From: Populus alba
Lineage: Eukaryota; Streptophyta; Magnoliopsida; Malpighiales; Salicaceae
Direction of reading: 5' to 3'
Length of the DNA: 64,000 bases
NCBI RefSeq assembly: GCF_005239225.2
Contig: NC_133287.1
Coordinates: 10,893,493-10,957,492 of the forward strand
Every line of letters starts with the position of its first letter. Within the stretch, counting starts at the first letter, position 1. The notes beneath the pieces were generated by a model. That model did no database searches. It was given only the letters and a program-made list of their open reading frames with translations, and was not told where the DNA came from. A program made the position numbers and the translations under genes. Below are positions 47,071 through 58,320 of this stretch, piece by piece.

Positions 47071-47216
47071 GTCTCAAGAGGAAGATCTAATGGTTAAAAC
47101 TGAAGATTTCCACTTGGAGGTCTCAGGTTCAATTGTTCATATCTGAAAATGGTGGAATGAGATTGAAAAATATATAAAAAAAGAAATACCAATGTGTAGG
47201 TTCAATTGTTCATATC
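47071..47216 (+). mobile_element. SINE-like fragment with flanking 19-bp repeat
   Basis: GATCTAATGGTTAAAAC (box-A-like, 47084-47100) and AGGTCTCAGGTTCAATTGT (box-B-like, 47126-47136) have the tRNA-like spacing of plant SINE heads. The 19-mer AGGTTCAATTGTTCATATC occurs at 47125-47143 and again at 47198-47216, after an A-rich stretch. The second copy overlaps box B, so it is not a simple target duplication. Confidence 0.4.
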
Positions 47217-47568
47217 CTCATTGCCCTTGGATCAATGCAAGTGAATATGCTATAAAATACAACGTAAATTTCACATCCCATATCAAAATTTGGTGAATCT
47301 CTCACAAATACTATTTAGTCAATGATAATTAGAGCTCATAAAACCTTCTCAAAATGAAAACCCCTTTTTTCAAAAAATATAAAGAATCGACCTGTTCTAT
47401 TCTTGAAGCTAATTTAGGAAAAAAGTCACTCATTTGATTCCTAGTTAGCAATTTGAAACCTTGATGAAAGCCATGCCCTGTTCTTTCCCCCGTGCTCTCT
47501 ATCACGCTGACCATGTGAACTACATATTGAGCTAGCGAAACCATACTGAATGTTAGCAGAGACTCACG

Positions 47569-50500
47569 TTATCTTGTCACTTGTACAGGACACACTGATC
47601 TCATAGCCTTGAGGAAGAAGCCCCAATTTGGACTTCTTTGAGAGATAGCTCGTTGACCAAATGGGTGGTGTTCTACAAATTCCTGCACATTATCAGCTGC
47701 TGCCAATTCTTCCAGATAAACCCTTAGATCACCTCCAACACCTGCCATGAATAGGATTCTGTTCTTAATCATTTTCCTAGTGTTCTGTAACTTACATATA
47801 TGAGAAACTTCACATTTCCATTTTCATAAATGAATTTCTGGCTAAGCTAAAGACATTTAAATCTAGATGATTACGCAATTCACAAAGGGCACAAGTAGCA
47901 TAGTCCAAGTCAGGATATCTGCTGGGTCTTCAGTATGAGCCTCATCCAACATAAATCAGAAACATCAGTTGAAGAACATTTGCATGGCACTGCGTCAAAA
48001 AGTTACTTACCTAAATAATTATCATTGCTGTTCTGAAACTGGTACGGATAAGGGAAGATTGCAGTGTGTGCCTACAATTTAAGTCCAATACAAGCATTAG
48101 ATCATCTGATCAAAAAACTGTAAGAAAATTACGATAACCAGCCTAAAAGAAGATAATATAAGTACAAATACTTACAGGATTAAGCAAGGCTTTGTAAGGA
48201 GAATCATCCAATAACATCGTATTTGATTCACTATAATCTCCCTTCTCCCATGGAAGTTCAGAATCGTCTTTTTCCCAAATTCTCCTCAGTTCCTTAAAAA
48301 CCAAGGGTTTATGCTTGTTTTCTAGAGTACAGAACTGTGTTGCAGTGCATTTGGATAGATCCTAAAAGAAATGAGAGTGAGCATCTTAAGAATCTGTGTA
48401 CGCGTCGACTGTAGGGTGATTTTGAAAGGATATGATAACTGGTTGAGTATAAATTTCTGCTACTCATCCCTATCCTACGATATTTTGCAGAATCATACCC
48501 ACCAAAGGAAACTATATAAGAATGTTTTCCACTTGTCTATTTAAAAAACCATACACTTTACTTTGACAAACTCATATATGCTGGTAAGACTAGTTCATTA
48601 AAAAGGGAAACTAAAATATATATATATATTTTTTTTTTTTTTAAAAAAAAAAGGAGCTTGAAACAGGGAGGTGGAAACAAATTTGCTAATGCAAGAATCA
48701 AACTTGCATATTGCCTTGCAGACTTTACGGAAAAGTGTGAACAAAAAGGAAATACAAGACTTAAAAAAGTGCTTACCCAACAAAACAGCAACTTTTTCTT
48801 CATATCTCCCATCACAAACTCAACCACTCTATCAACATTCTTCCTGCAAAAAATCAAGATGTCTGGTGGTCAACTGTAGCTCACAAAAACAATTCCCAGT
48901 GTGCTAAGGAAAAAAAAATGTTTATCTTATGAGCAAAAAAAAAAAAAATGATTCCACATTAAAAAGAAATTCAATTAGAATAAGTAGGTAAAAGAGTACC
49001 TAGTTCTTGAGGACCAAACACCCACTTCAAATCTCTCAAAGCAGAACTTTAGAAAATCAAAGCAAAAGGGTCTTCTAAAAACTGATACAAGAGAGCAAGC
49101 CAATTTAATTAATTGGAGTGAAAATGCATTCAAGTAACTGTTATTTAAGTTTCAAAACTCACCTGCTTTTTTTGCAATCTTTATATCTGCTATATGGCCC
49201 TTTGGAGGAGGTGACACTATATCCACAAGCACCCCATTTATATCAAGAATAAGTAGTTTTTTCCTCACAAGACATATGGGTGTTATTTCTAGTAAGCAAG
49301 ATAAACTCTCAGGGGGTACATTCTCTTTGCCACGAATAGCAAGAGAAGCAGAACATGTTTCCCTATCCAGACGATTATTTCCCCTCCTGTTTCTTCGTCT
49401 TGTTTTTGTTTTTTGCAAAGATGGTACTTCTGAAGCCTCCTTGGTTGTTTCCATGCCCTTGTTCACAAGTTTTGTTTCACCTTTATCTGATAAAAAAACC
49501 ACTTCTCTGTCTGTTTCATCTGATAAACATACAGTTGACACGCTATTCAAATTATAAGTGCTCAGCATGCCACCTTCCTCGGCCTGCATATGAGCTGGAT
49601 CACTATCCTGTTGATTATTTCTTCTCCTGTTTCTTCGTCTCGCTTTTCTTTTTTGCAAAGAAGGTACTTCTGGAGCCTCCTTGGTTGTTCCCATGCCCTT
49701 GTTCACAAGTTTTGTTTTACCACTATTTGATAACAAAGCAACTTCTCTGTTTGTTTCATGTGATAAACATACAGTTGACGCATTATTCAAATTATTAGTA
49801 CTTGGCAAGCCACCTTCCTCGGACTGCTTATTAGCTGGATCACTATCCTGTTGATTATTTCTCCTCTTGCTTCTTTTTCTTGCTTTTCCTTTTTGCAAAG
49901 AAGGTACTTCTAGAGACTCCTTGCTTGTTTCCATGCCCTTGTTCACAAGTTTAGTTTCACCACTATTTGATAACAAAGCAACTTCTCTGTTTGTTTCATG
50001 TGATAAACATACAGTTGACGCATTATTCAAATTATTGGTACTTGGCAAGCCACCTTCCTCGGACTGCTTATTAGCTGGATCACTATCCTGTTGATTATTT
50101 CTCCTCTTGCTTCTTTTTCTTGCTTTTCTTTTTTGCAAAGACAGTACTTCTAGAGACTCCTTGATTGTTTCCAAGCCCTTGTTCACAAGTTTTGTTTCAC
50201 CATTATCTGATAGAAAAACTGCTTCTCTGTTTCTTTCATCTGATAAACATACAGTTGAGACATTATTCAAATTATGAGTTATCACCATGCCACCTTCCTC
50301 AGCCTGCTTATGATCTGGATCACTATCCTGTTGATTATTTCTCCTCTTGCTTCTTTTTCTTGCCTTTCTTTTTCGCAAAGAAGGTACTTCTAGAGACTCC
50401 CTGCTTGTTTCCATGCCCTTGTTCACAAGTTTTGTTTCACCATTATCTGATAAAAAAACTGCTTCTCTGTTTCTTTCATCTGATAAGCATACAGTTGAGA

Positions 50501-50687
50501 CATTATTCAAATTATAAGTACTTGGTAAGCCATCTTCCTCAGCCTGTTTATGAGCTGGATCGCTATCCTGTTGATTATTTCTCCTATTTCTTTGTCTCAC
50601 TTTTCTTTTCCGTGAAGAGGGTACTTCTGGAGATTCCTTGGTAATATCCATGCCCTCGTTACCACTCTCAAAAATGGATGCTGACAT
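47569..50687 (-). CDS. FCP1/NIF-type HAD phosphatase-like protein with N-terminal 80-residue repeats
   Basis: Six exons on minus: 50687-49163, 49081-49000, 48843-48777, 48361-48176, 48071-48011 and 47741-47569, all GT-AG and in frame, giving 697 residues. The C-terminal FCP1 homology (HAD) domain spans about 480-697. Motif I is KKLLILDINGVLVD (nucleophile Asp482), motif II is VGVWSSRT (about 528-535), LLFCWDLSKCT follows (about 554), and the Asp pair is in LLDDSPYKALLNP (about 608-620). It ends with GGDLRVYLEELAAADNVQEFV. The second Asp of DxDx is Asn here (D-I-N-G-V), so acid-base catalysis may be lost or altered. Residues 13 to about 441 are repeats with basic clusters such as RKRKARKRSKRR, probable nuclear signals. 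Related enzymes dephosphorylate the RNA polymerase II tail; activity is not assured here. Confidence 0.88.
49365..50651 (-). repeat. In-frame 240-bp coding tandem repeat (5 full units plus a partial)
   Basis: Units start at residues 13, 92, 172, 252, 332 and 412 of the protein. Each has the order: MET-x-KESLEVPSL, basic cluster, RRNNQQDSDP, (A/D)HKQAEEGG, NLNN-STVCLS, NRE, LS-GETKLVNKG. Unit 1 lacks one Arg (79 residues) and unit 6 breaks off after about 30 residues. Units 3 and 4 are almost identical over their second halves, pointing to recent unequal exchange. Confidence 0.92.
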
Positions 50688-52720
50688 GGAGGTTATCTTG
50701 TATTTTGCTTTCAAAGATTAGATACAATTAGTATGTTAAAAACCTTGGTGTTTTCAAATAAAGATCTTTTTTCCACTATTTTCCTGAACTTTATTAGCTT
50801 CCCCATATCCTATTTCTCTATGTATCACTTCTCTTCTCATTAGATTCCTGCAAGTGTGGAAAAAGGATCTGAAGATGTTTGAAGTGAATTAAAGAAAAAT
50901 TCCACTAACAAAGTCATGGAGTATCTTTTAACAATTATTTGTATCTGATGTTTTATGGATTATTTCCTGTTTGTATGCTTTTGTAGTAGGGTGATCTCCT
51001 ACTTTGTGCCTTTAGCTAATGAAATTTCAATTATCAAAAAGAAAATATTGTGTGACTTGTATTCCTCATCATATGAATTAGAAAGACAAATGAGAACATT
51101 ATACAGAATACTGGATAACAAATAAATCAAGAAACAAATTCTTGAAATTGGAGTTTCAGCCATCAATCGTCCCCCATGTCTTCTATACATGAGCCTAGAA
51201 GACATCCCTTTTAGAGGACTTACACTTGTCTAGCATCACCTATCATCAATCAAGTATATTATGTGGATTCTCAGTGTTTTGCAGGAGTCAAACAAGATAC
51301 TTAGGTGCACTTGAAAATTCTACCATTTATAGGAATATTGGCTGCAAAACGAGAAAGAAAAAGGCAAAACAACATCCTTCAAGTACTTTAGTGAAGTGAT
51401 CAAAGTTCTATAATTTTCCCTCTAATTATATGAGTTTAGACTACCTGATAGCTCATCCAGGGATTAAGGCAGGCGCCACTCTATCTGTCTCCTACCCTAC
51501 AACGCAACACAAACTAATTATCAAACATTGTTTATCAGGTTATCTTGAAACTTCCACAAAATCAGCAATACCACTACCAGGTACCGTCATCCAGTTAATC
51601 AATTTACCTTCCTTTATCAAACATGATGCACATTAATACAACAATAACCAATTCTTTTACTTTGAATGCACTAGAATTCTGTATTAAAGAGGGGGATAAA
51701 GGAAGACAAGAATTAGATAAATGCAGACTCACATTATAACAAGTAAAAGGTAAGACACGTTGATAGTGAAAAGTGAAAAGGTAAAATGGATTTGTTTTGT
51801 GTAACAAACTAACAAAGGATATTGGCTCTCCAATAATGTCAAAACTTTATATTCAACTATTCGACGACAGGAGACGTTGTTCTAACAAAACAAAGGCCAA
51901 AAAAAAAAATACACACTCCAATGAAGATTGTTCAATTGTTTTAACAGAAAAGTCCAATCGAAAAGGCAAGTGGATTTTCATATTGCTAATCCCATAAAGA
52001 AATAAAAAAAAAAGAAAAATAGAAGACACTCTCGGTTGTGAGCGATGGTAATGTTTTCTAACGTGAACCAATATATGAGACCAGGAACTAGATGCATTGG
52101 TAAACATTAATACAGCACCATTAGGCCTGAAAACTTAGTTCTGACTGCCGAAAAGGGCCAAAAGTTTCAGACTTTTCCAATTCCCACAAGAAGAAACAGC
52201 TATTTATAGCCAAGAAATGATTGTTTCAGATTAAGATTCACATAAATCCCACGAAACATGGAAAAACAAAATGAGACAATAACCAAGGCCAGCCATAAAT
52301 CCAAAACAACTGGAGTAACAAGCATATATCATGATAAACATCTTATATAGAAAACTAAAACAACACACTGTTATAAGAAGGGTGAAAAACAATTTGATAG
52401 CTGAAGATACAATGCCATTTTATTACCAAAGTAAAATAAATAAATAAAGAATTACCTCGACCATGCCAGAACTTTCAAAGAAATCAATGTAATGGAGCAG
52501 GAATTAGAACTCCTATGGTAGGTTTTTTTACTTTGTGAGAAAATAAAGGCAGTGGAGAGTTGGGAGCTTCGCTAGGTTAAGTTTTGAGATAGGCGGCGAT
52601 ACTCCATGTGGAGGGGTATTCACAAGGAGAAGGAAACAAAAGAAACCCAGATAGGATAGCGGACACAAAAAAAGAGACTGCAGGACGCCAGAGCTGCGGT
52701 TTTCTCCGATTACTATAATT
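50688..52720 (-). promoter_or_regulatory. Leader exons, leader intron and promoter of the phosphatase-like gene
   Basis: Minus-strand leader exon 2 starts at 50847 after the acceptor CCACACTTGCAG. Leader exon 1 appears to end before GTAATTC near 52456 (context GGTCGAG/GTAATT), giving an intron of about 1.6 kb. Small upstream ORFs occur: MEYRRLSQNLT within exon 1, and a 12-residue frame from ATGGTCGAG that crosses the splice. Transcription likely begins near 52600-52700. Antisense reading frames at 51430-51997 have no motif. Confidence 0.5.
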
Positions 52721-52899
52721 TAGTCCCCGATCTATTTAGTCAGTAGCTTATTAGATCCCATAACTTTAGACTCTTCCTAATTTTTCCCTGTACTTTCTAT
52801 GGTCTAACATGTTCATCCTCTTAAATTTCCTTAGCGTAAAATTTATATTTTATTAGAAAAGTGCTCTGGTATTATATTTCAAAGTGCATGACTTTGGTA

Positions 52900-53330
52900 A
52901 AAAAGTGTACTTTTTTTAAATTTTTTTAATTGATAAATAAGTAACATCTACTTTGTTTTTTTTTTTTAGTTTTATCTTCTTCATAGTTTTTCACATGTAA
53001 TTATAAAATAAAATTATGGTATAAATGTTGGTATGTGTATAGATTTATTTTTTGAATTTTTTTGATACGGTAATCTTAAAAATAATTTTTAAAAAATAAA
53101 AAAAATATTATTTTGATGTATTTTGCTATGAAAAACACTTTTAAAAATAACCACAACCACACTCCCAAACAGATCATCAGTAAAAAAGTGTATTTTTTTA
53201 TTTTTTATTTAACTGATAAATAAGTAAGATCTACTTTGTTTTTCTTAGTTTTATCTTCTTCATATTTTTCATATGTAATTGTAAAATAAGATATGGTATA
53301 AATGTTGGTATATGTATAGATTTACTTTTA
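52900..53330. repeat. 150-bp direct repeat split by an AT-rich insert
   Basis: GTAAAAAAGTGTA(C/T)TTTTTT, GATAAATAAGTAA, ATCTACTTTGTTTTT and TATGGTATAAATGTTGGTAT occur in the same order at about 52897-53047 and 53181-53330. The 130 bp between them ends ACCACAACCACACTCCCAAAC, an end seen in a common AT-rich dispersed repeat; a similar sequence lies at 30975-31145. Confidence 0.6.
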
Positions 53331-53569
53331 AGTAAAACTATAATAAAATATATATAAAAAAATAAACTCAAAGTGTAGATACAAGGAATGTTTTATAATT
53401 TCTTTGATGAGTACAAATAAAAAAAATATGGAAATAATAATAACAAAACTACTTTTAATGGAAATGAAATTTTTATGTTATTACATTTTATTTATAATTA
53501 TTTTCGTAAATGTAAATTTTTCCGAAGTCTTTCAACCACTTGTTATACTTTTATGATGATGAAAATTGA

Positions 53570-54560
53570 CTTTATGGATAAATATGTTAAATAAAAGAGG
53601 ATGAAATTAGCAGAATTTTAAAAGCTGAGCTGAATTTTCAATCAATCTAACGTTGAATAATGAAATAAAAAAAATATTGTAAAACATTTGTCAATGTAAA
53701 AATATATTAATAAAACAAACATGGATCAAATTTGACAAAAACAAAATCTAAAGAGGATGAAATTATAAAAACAATAAATTCAAGAATTTATATCAAATAA
53801 AAAAATAATAATGAAACAATGGGGATTAAATTTGAAAGATTAAAATGTTAAAGGGGATGAGATTGAAAAAGAATTATAATTTTATAAATTCTAAAAAAAG
53901 AAATTCAAATATCGAATGATAGAATTGAGAAAAGAATATCAATTTTAAAATTTAGCAAAACAAACACTATAAAGAATAAAAAATAAAAAGAGCCGATATA
54001 GCCGAGGTCTTTTTAAAAATCAATGAAAAATTATATTGAAAGCAAATAAATAAAAATAATGGATCTCAATCTCTAATTGAATAGATGATAAATGATTAAA
54101 TTGAAAAAAATAGGCTTAAAGAAAAGGGGGGGGAACTTGGGCAACCTTCATAATCCTGGGTTAACCTCTAAAATTTACAACCCGTGAAATCCTAGACTTT
54201 GATGCAATTAAAAAGCTCAATTCCCAACCAACTTTTTTTTTACGGGATAAAACAAGAACAAAAATAAATTTAGAAAATTTTTCAAAGTAAGAAAAATAGA
54301 AATAATAAGAATAAGGATAAATCTAATAGAAAAACAGAAGGAAGATGAAATTGTAAAATTAAAATCAATTTTAAAAATAATCTCAAACAAAACTAATAGC
54401 AATCAAAAGAGCAAAGATTAAATTTAAAAGATTTAAAAAAAGAGAGATGAAATTGAAAAATCATTTTAATTTTATAAATTATTCAACATGAAAACAAATT
54501 ATAATTAAAAAATGGACCAAATCTAAAGGATTAACAAAATTAAAAGGTTATTCTAAAATT
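53570..54560. repeat. Degenerate repeats with GATGAAATTGAAAAA core
   Basis: Variants of AGAGGATGAAATTGAAAAA and AATTTTATAAATT recur about every 80-150 bp (for example near 53595, 53750, 53855 and 54445). Too diverged to define a unit by eye. Confidence 0.45.
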
Positions 54561-55489
54561 CTTAAAGGGTTGATGTGAAAATCTAAGAGAAGAGAAAGAA
54601 AAAAGAGGAAAAAAAAGATCATTAGAGCCGAACCGAGGGGGCTTTTGGAACATGCAACGCCCTATCACAGAGAGGGCACCGAGAAGATTCAAATGACACC
54701 ATGAAAAGTAGCTTTCGATGGTCGAACAACCCTCTAAGTGCCCCTTGAAAGGCGTGGGGTCGTCTAACAAGTTTTTGTAAAAAAATATTTAACATTTATT
54801 AAAATATAAAAAATTTCCCTTAAGTAAACTTGATATTAGAAAAAATAAAAAAACAATCATCATAAGAGGACCAAAAAGCCCTTTAAGCTTAAAGGGCAGT
54901 AAAATAATTTATATATTTAATAAAAAGATCAAAACACTCCCCCAATGAAAAATAATTTATATATTTTTTTATTCTAGTGTTAAATAAGTAATGCTATCAT
55001 GCAAAAAAAAAAAAAAAAGGATCAATCTAACCCTACACAATTTGCAAAAAACAATTTTATCATGATAAGAAATTCATCTTGCCGTTAATGCATAGTTCAA
55101 AGATCTCGTGGCTCAAGGGCAATTTTGCATTATACTATTACAATAAATGGAGTTTTGCGTCTTGCTGCACAATAATTGCTCTTTTTTTTTTAAGGTTTTT
55201 GTTAATAATTGAGAACTGATTTATAACCTTTTTTTTTTCTAGTTGAATTTTGTTTGGAATGGACTCCCACTTATGAGTTTGACTATGTCAAGCATTTTGT
55301 CTTAGAAAGTTGAAATTATTTTATTTAAGCTTTTAATGATGAGATTCTTAGATAAAACTAGTTTGTATGTTGAACAAATAAATTTTTTTAAACATTAAAA
55401 AAATATATAAATCTTAAGAAATTATTTGGTATTATTATTAAATCCAAAAATACACTCATTAATTTTGAAATGCTTTCTTCATTAAGATA

Positions 55490-55493
<4 letters not shown>

Positions 55494-55552
<59 letters not shown>
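55494..55552. repeat. (TA)n microsatellite
   Basis: Pure TA/AT run of about 59 bp. Confidence 0.95.
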
Positions 55553-55558
<6 letters not shown>

Positions 55559-57634
55559 TATCTTAGTCAGCATAATATTTTTAATTTGAATAATTATTTT
55601 TGTTTAAATAAAATTGTTTTATAATTGTTAAAGCAAGTTAACAAACAATCTTAAAATTGTATGTCCATGTTTTTGTGTGATGAAAAGCTAAAAAAAATCA
55701 TAAATTTGATAAAATCATGTTCAAAGTCAATTAAAAAATTTTTAATAATAAAACACCAAGTTCATTCAAATTTTCATGAACAATTTATTATTAATATTGT
55801 TATTTTCAAATCAGATACATACTAATTGAGAAAATAAATTTTTTTAAAAATTATAATAATATTTAAGAAATATGTCAAAACTAAAAAGTAAGTGAATTTG
55901 GTAAATTTTTCTCAGAGTGTAAAAAAAAAAAAAAAAAAAAAAAGGAAAAGGACATCAAAAGACTAAGCTCGCATGGCTGACCCTTTCTTTAAGTTTTTTT
56001 TTTTTTTAATTAAAGGGACAGATAACATATTGTTTGCCTCTTATTGTTTTTAAAACAAATGTGATAAATGCCATGTTGTCTGTTATATTTAAGAAAATTT
56101 TACGCAAGCGAGTGCTTGAACACGCGATGTCAGGGTTGTCTCATGCACCTGACAAAATAAGTTGAAGCTTGGATATATATATATATATATATAGTTGCAT
56201 CATTATTTATATAAATAATAAAACAGTATAAGAAACCATGATTTTTTTAGTGTTGTAGGTTAATTTGAGCTAGTCTTGCTTAAAAGTTGCTTACAGTAGT
56301 GTTTAAAAAAATTAGTTAAGACTAGTTAGTTCGGAACAAAAAAGATTACCTCGCCAGCAAGTAATATGCATCGCCAACATGTTTTTAATTGCAAGAAAAG
56401 TATTAATTATAAATTCAAAACTTGATGTGCATGTTAAATAAATTAAATAAAGAATTATATGTGATAATAAATATTAAAAAAATGGTAACATTTACTAAAT
56501 ACTAAGATGTGAAGTTGAGAAACAAAAATAAATTAAGATATTCGATTTAAAGTGACTCAATTGATTTGACATGTTAAAAACACAGGAGAATTGATAAAAT
56601 CTGGCTTGATTTAAAAAAATCAAGATGATAATTATTTTTTTTAATATTGAGACAAAAATATCTTAGATTGATTCTGGTTAATTCCGGTTAACTTATCACA
56701 TTTGTAACTCGTGTCAGTAACCCGACTGAGTTTTATAACTTTGTTTTTTTTTTTAACTATTTTTTATTTAATTGTATAATAACAAAAATAGATGCTCGCA
56801 TGAAAGAAATCTAATAGATTTTTTTTTAAAAAAAAATAATAATTATGGTTGATTGTACAAAAATAAACTTTCTAATGTTTTAAAAGAATGTTATAATTTT
56901 ATTTAAAATAAAGAATTGCCCTTGGCATTCTATAATTTGGTCAAAGGTATACTTGCCTACTAAGTTTTGAAAAATTACAATTTTCATCCCTAACTTTATA
57001 CGTGCTCTAATTTAACATGTTAACAAAAAAAAAAGTCAACAAAAAAATATCTAATTATTTATAGGATTGTCATTATATTTCATTTAATAACAATAATACC
57101 CTCATATTAAATATTATAACTTTTTTTTATCAATTTTTTTTTTTAAAAAAAGCCAGCCCCCCCCCCCTCCCCCACATTGTTGGAATCCAGATACTTATCC
57201 CATCCATGTGCATGAAAACATCACTAGCTAACCCTGGTGCTAAAAAACCATACACCCAAAACTCTTATTTTCCTAACAAATCAATCCCAACATCTTCTAA
57301 AAGCTTCACATAATTTTTGATTGGTTTCATGTAACTAAGGTAGCATTGGATTCCTATCCTAGTATAGAAAAGATAAAAATAATTGAGATAGATGAGACAA
57401 GATAGAAAAAAAAAAAAAAAAAGATATAATTTTGTATTGTAGCGAGGTAAGATAAAATAATTGTGTTTGTATCCTGTTTAATTATGGTGAATAAGTCTAT
57501 TTTATCCTTGATGTATATTGTTGTCAAACCTACATATTTATAAAAAATAATTAGATATTATTATTTTTTTTACTTTAATTTATATTGAGAGCTAAAATTA
57601 ATAATATGATAATAACCTTAGTTATAAAATCAAA

Positions 57635-58320
57635 CTGACTTGATGAGTTGATCCGAGGCCTGAATTGATCCACGCTTAAGAAAAAAAATGAAGGAAAGAC
57701 TGAATAAACCTCAGTTAGTTAAAAAAACCCAAGTTAATATAGTATAAAACATGAGTCAAAGATCCATTGACTTTGTTGAAAAATCTTTTGGTCAAAATAA
57801 GGTGCTTTGATTATTTTTAAAAAAAATTAGATCAGCCGAGTTGACTCTCTTGATCCGTAACCTAAACATTAACTCGTGGTGATTCCCGAATCGAATTTTA
57901 AAACTATGATAATAATTATTTTTATCCATATATATGTTAACTTGTGTTGACTTTTCTGATCCGTAACTCGAGCTTTGTCTTAGGTTGACCCTCAAATCAA
58001 GTTTTAAAATTATAATTATAATCTTTTTAATTTTATGTTGACCTTCCTGACACATGACCTGAACCTTATTCTAGGTCGACCCCCTGAATAGGGTTTTAAA
58101 ATTATGATAATAACCTTTTTTTTCTTACATTGACTTGGGTTAATGATCAACCCCATTTGTGACCCGAGCCTTGTTCAAGTCGACCCTCGAATTGGGTTAT
58201 AAAACTATGATAATAATTTTACTTCTTGGGTTGACTCGGATCAACTCGACTTGTGACTCAAGCTTTTGCTTTAAATCGACCATCAACTTGAGTTTTAAAA
58301 TTATGATAATAATTTTTTTT
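57635..58320. repeat. Tandem array with about 90-108-bp units
   Basis: Unit starts are near 57839, 57946, 58037, 58130 and 58230, with a weaker unit before 57839. Each unit runs GTTGACT, a GATCC/GATCAAC block, GTGACC(C/T)GAGC, TTGT, AGGTCGACC, CT, GGGTTTTAAAA(C/T)TATGATAATAA, T-run. It resembles the tandem ends of plant LTR elements or a dispersed satellite-like repeat. Confidence 0.75.

Larger units (their letters stand above)
44114..47568. other. AT-rich intergenic
   Basis: No supported gene. Contains an 84-bp tandem duplication (46228-46395), a SINE-like tRNA head (47071-47140) and a GC-richer scrap at 45700-45790. Bases 47217-47568 are the presumed 3' UTR side of the minus-strand phosphatase-like gene. 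Confidence 0.4.
52721..57170. other. AT-rich repeat desert
   Basis: No gene. Contains a split direct repeat (52900-53330), diffuse repeats (53570-54560), (TA)n at 55494-55552 and poly(A) runs (55005-55018, 55920-55943). A GC-richer scrap at 54620-54770 (GCCGAACCGAGGGGGC onward) has no coding signal. Confidence 0.45.

Noticed and set aside
49276..50644. Several plus-strand frames of 75-159 residues with repeated PCSQVLFHHYLI-like sequence
   Set aside because: They are antisense shadows of the 240-bp coding repeats of the minus-strand gene.
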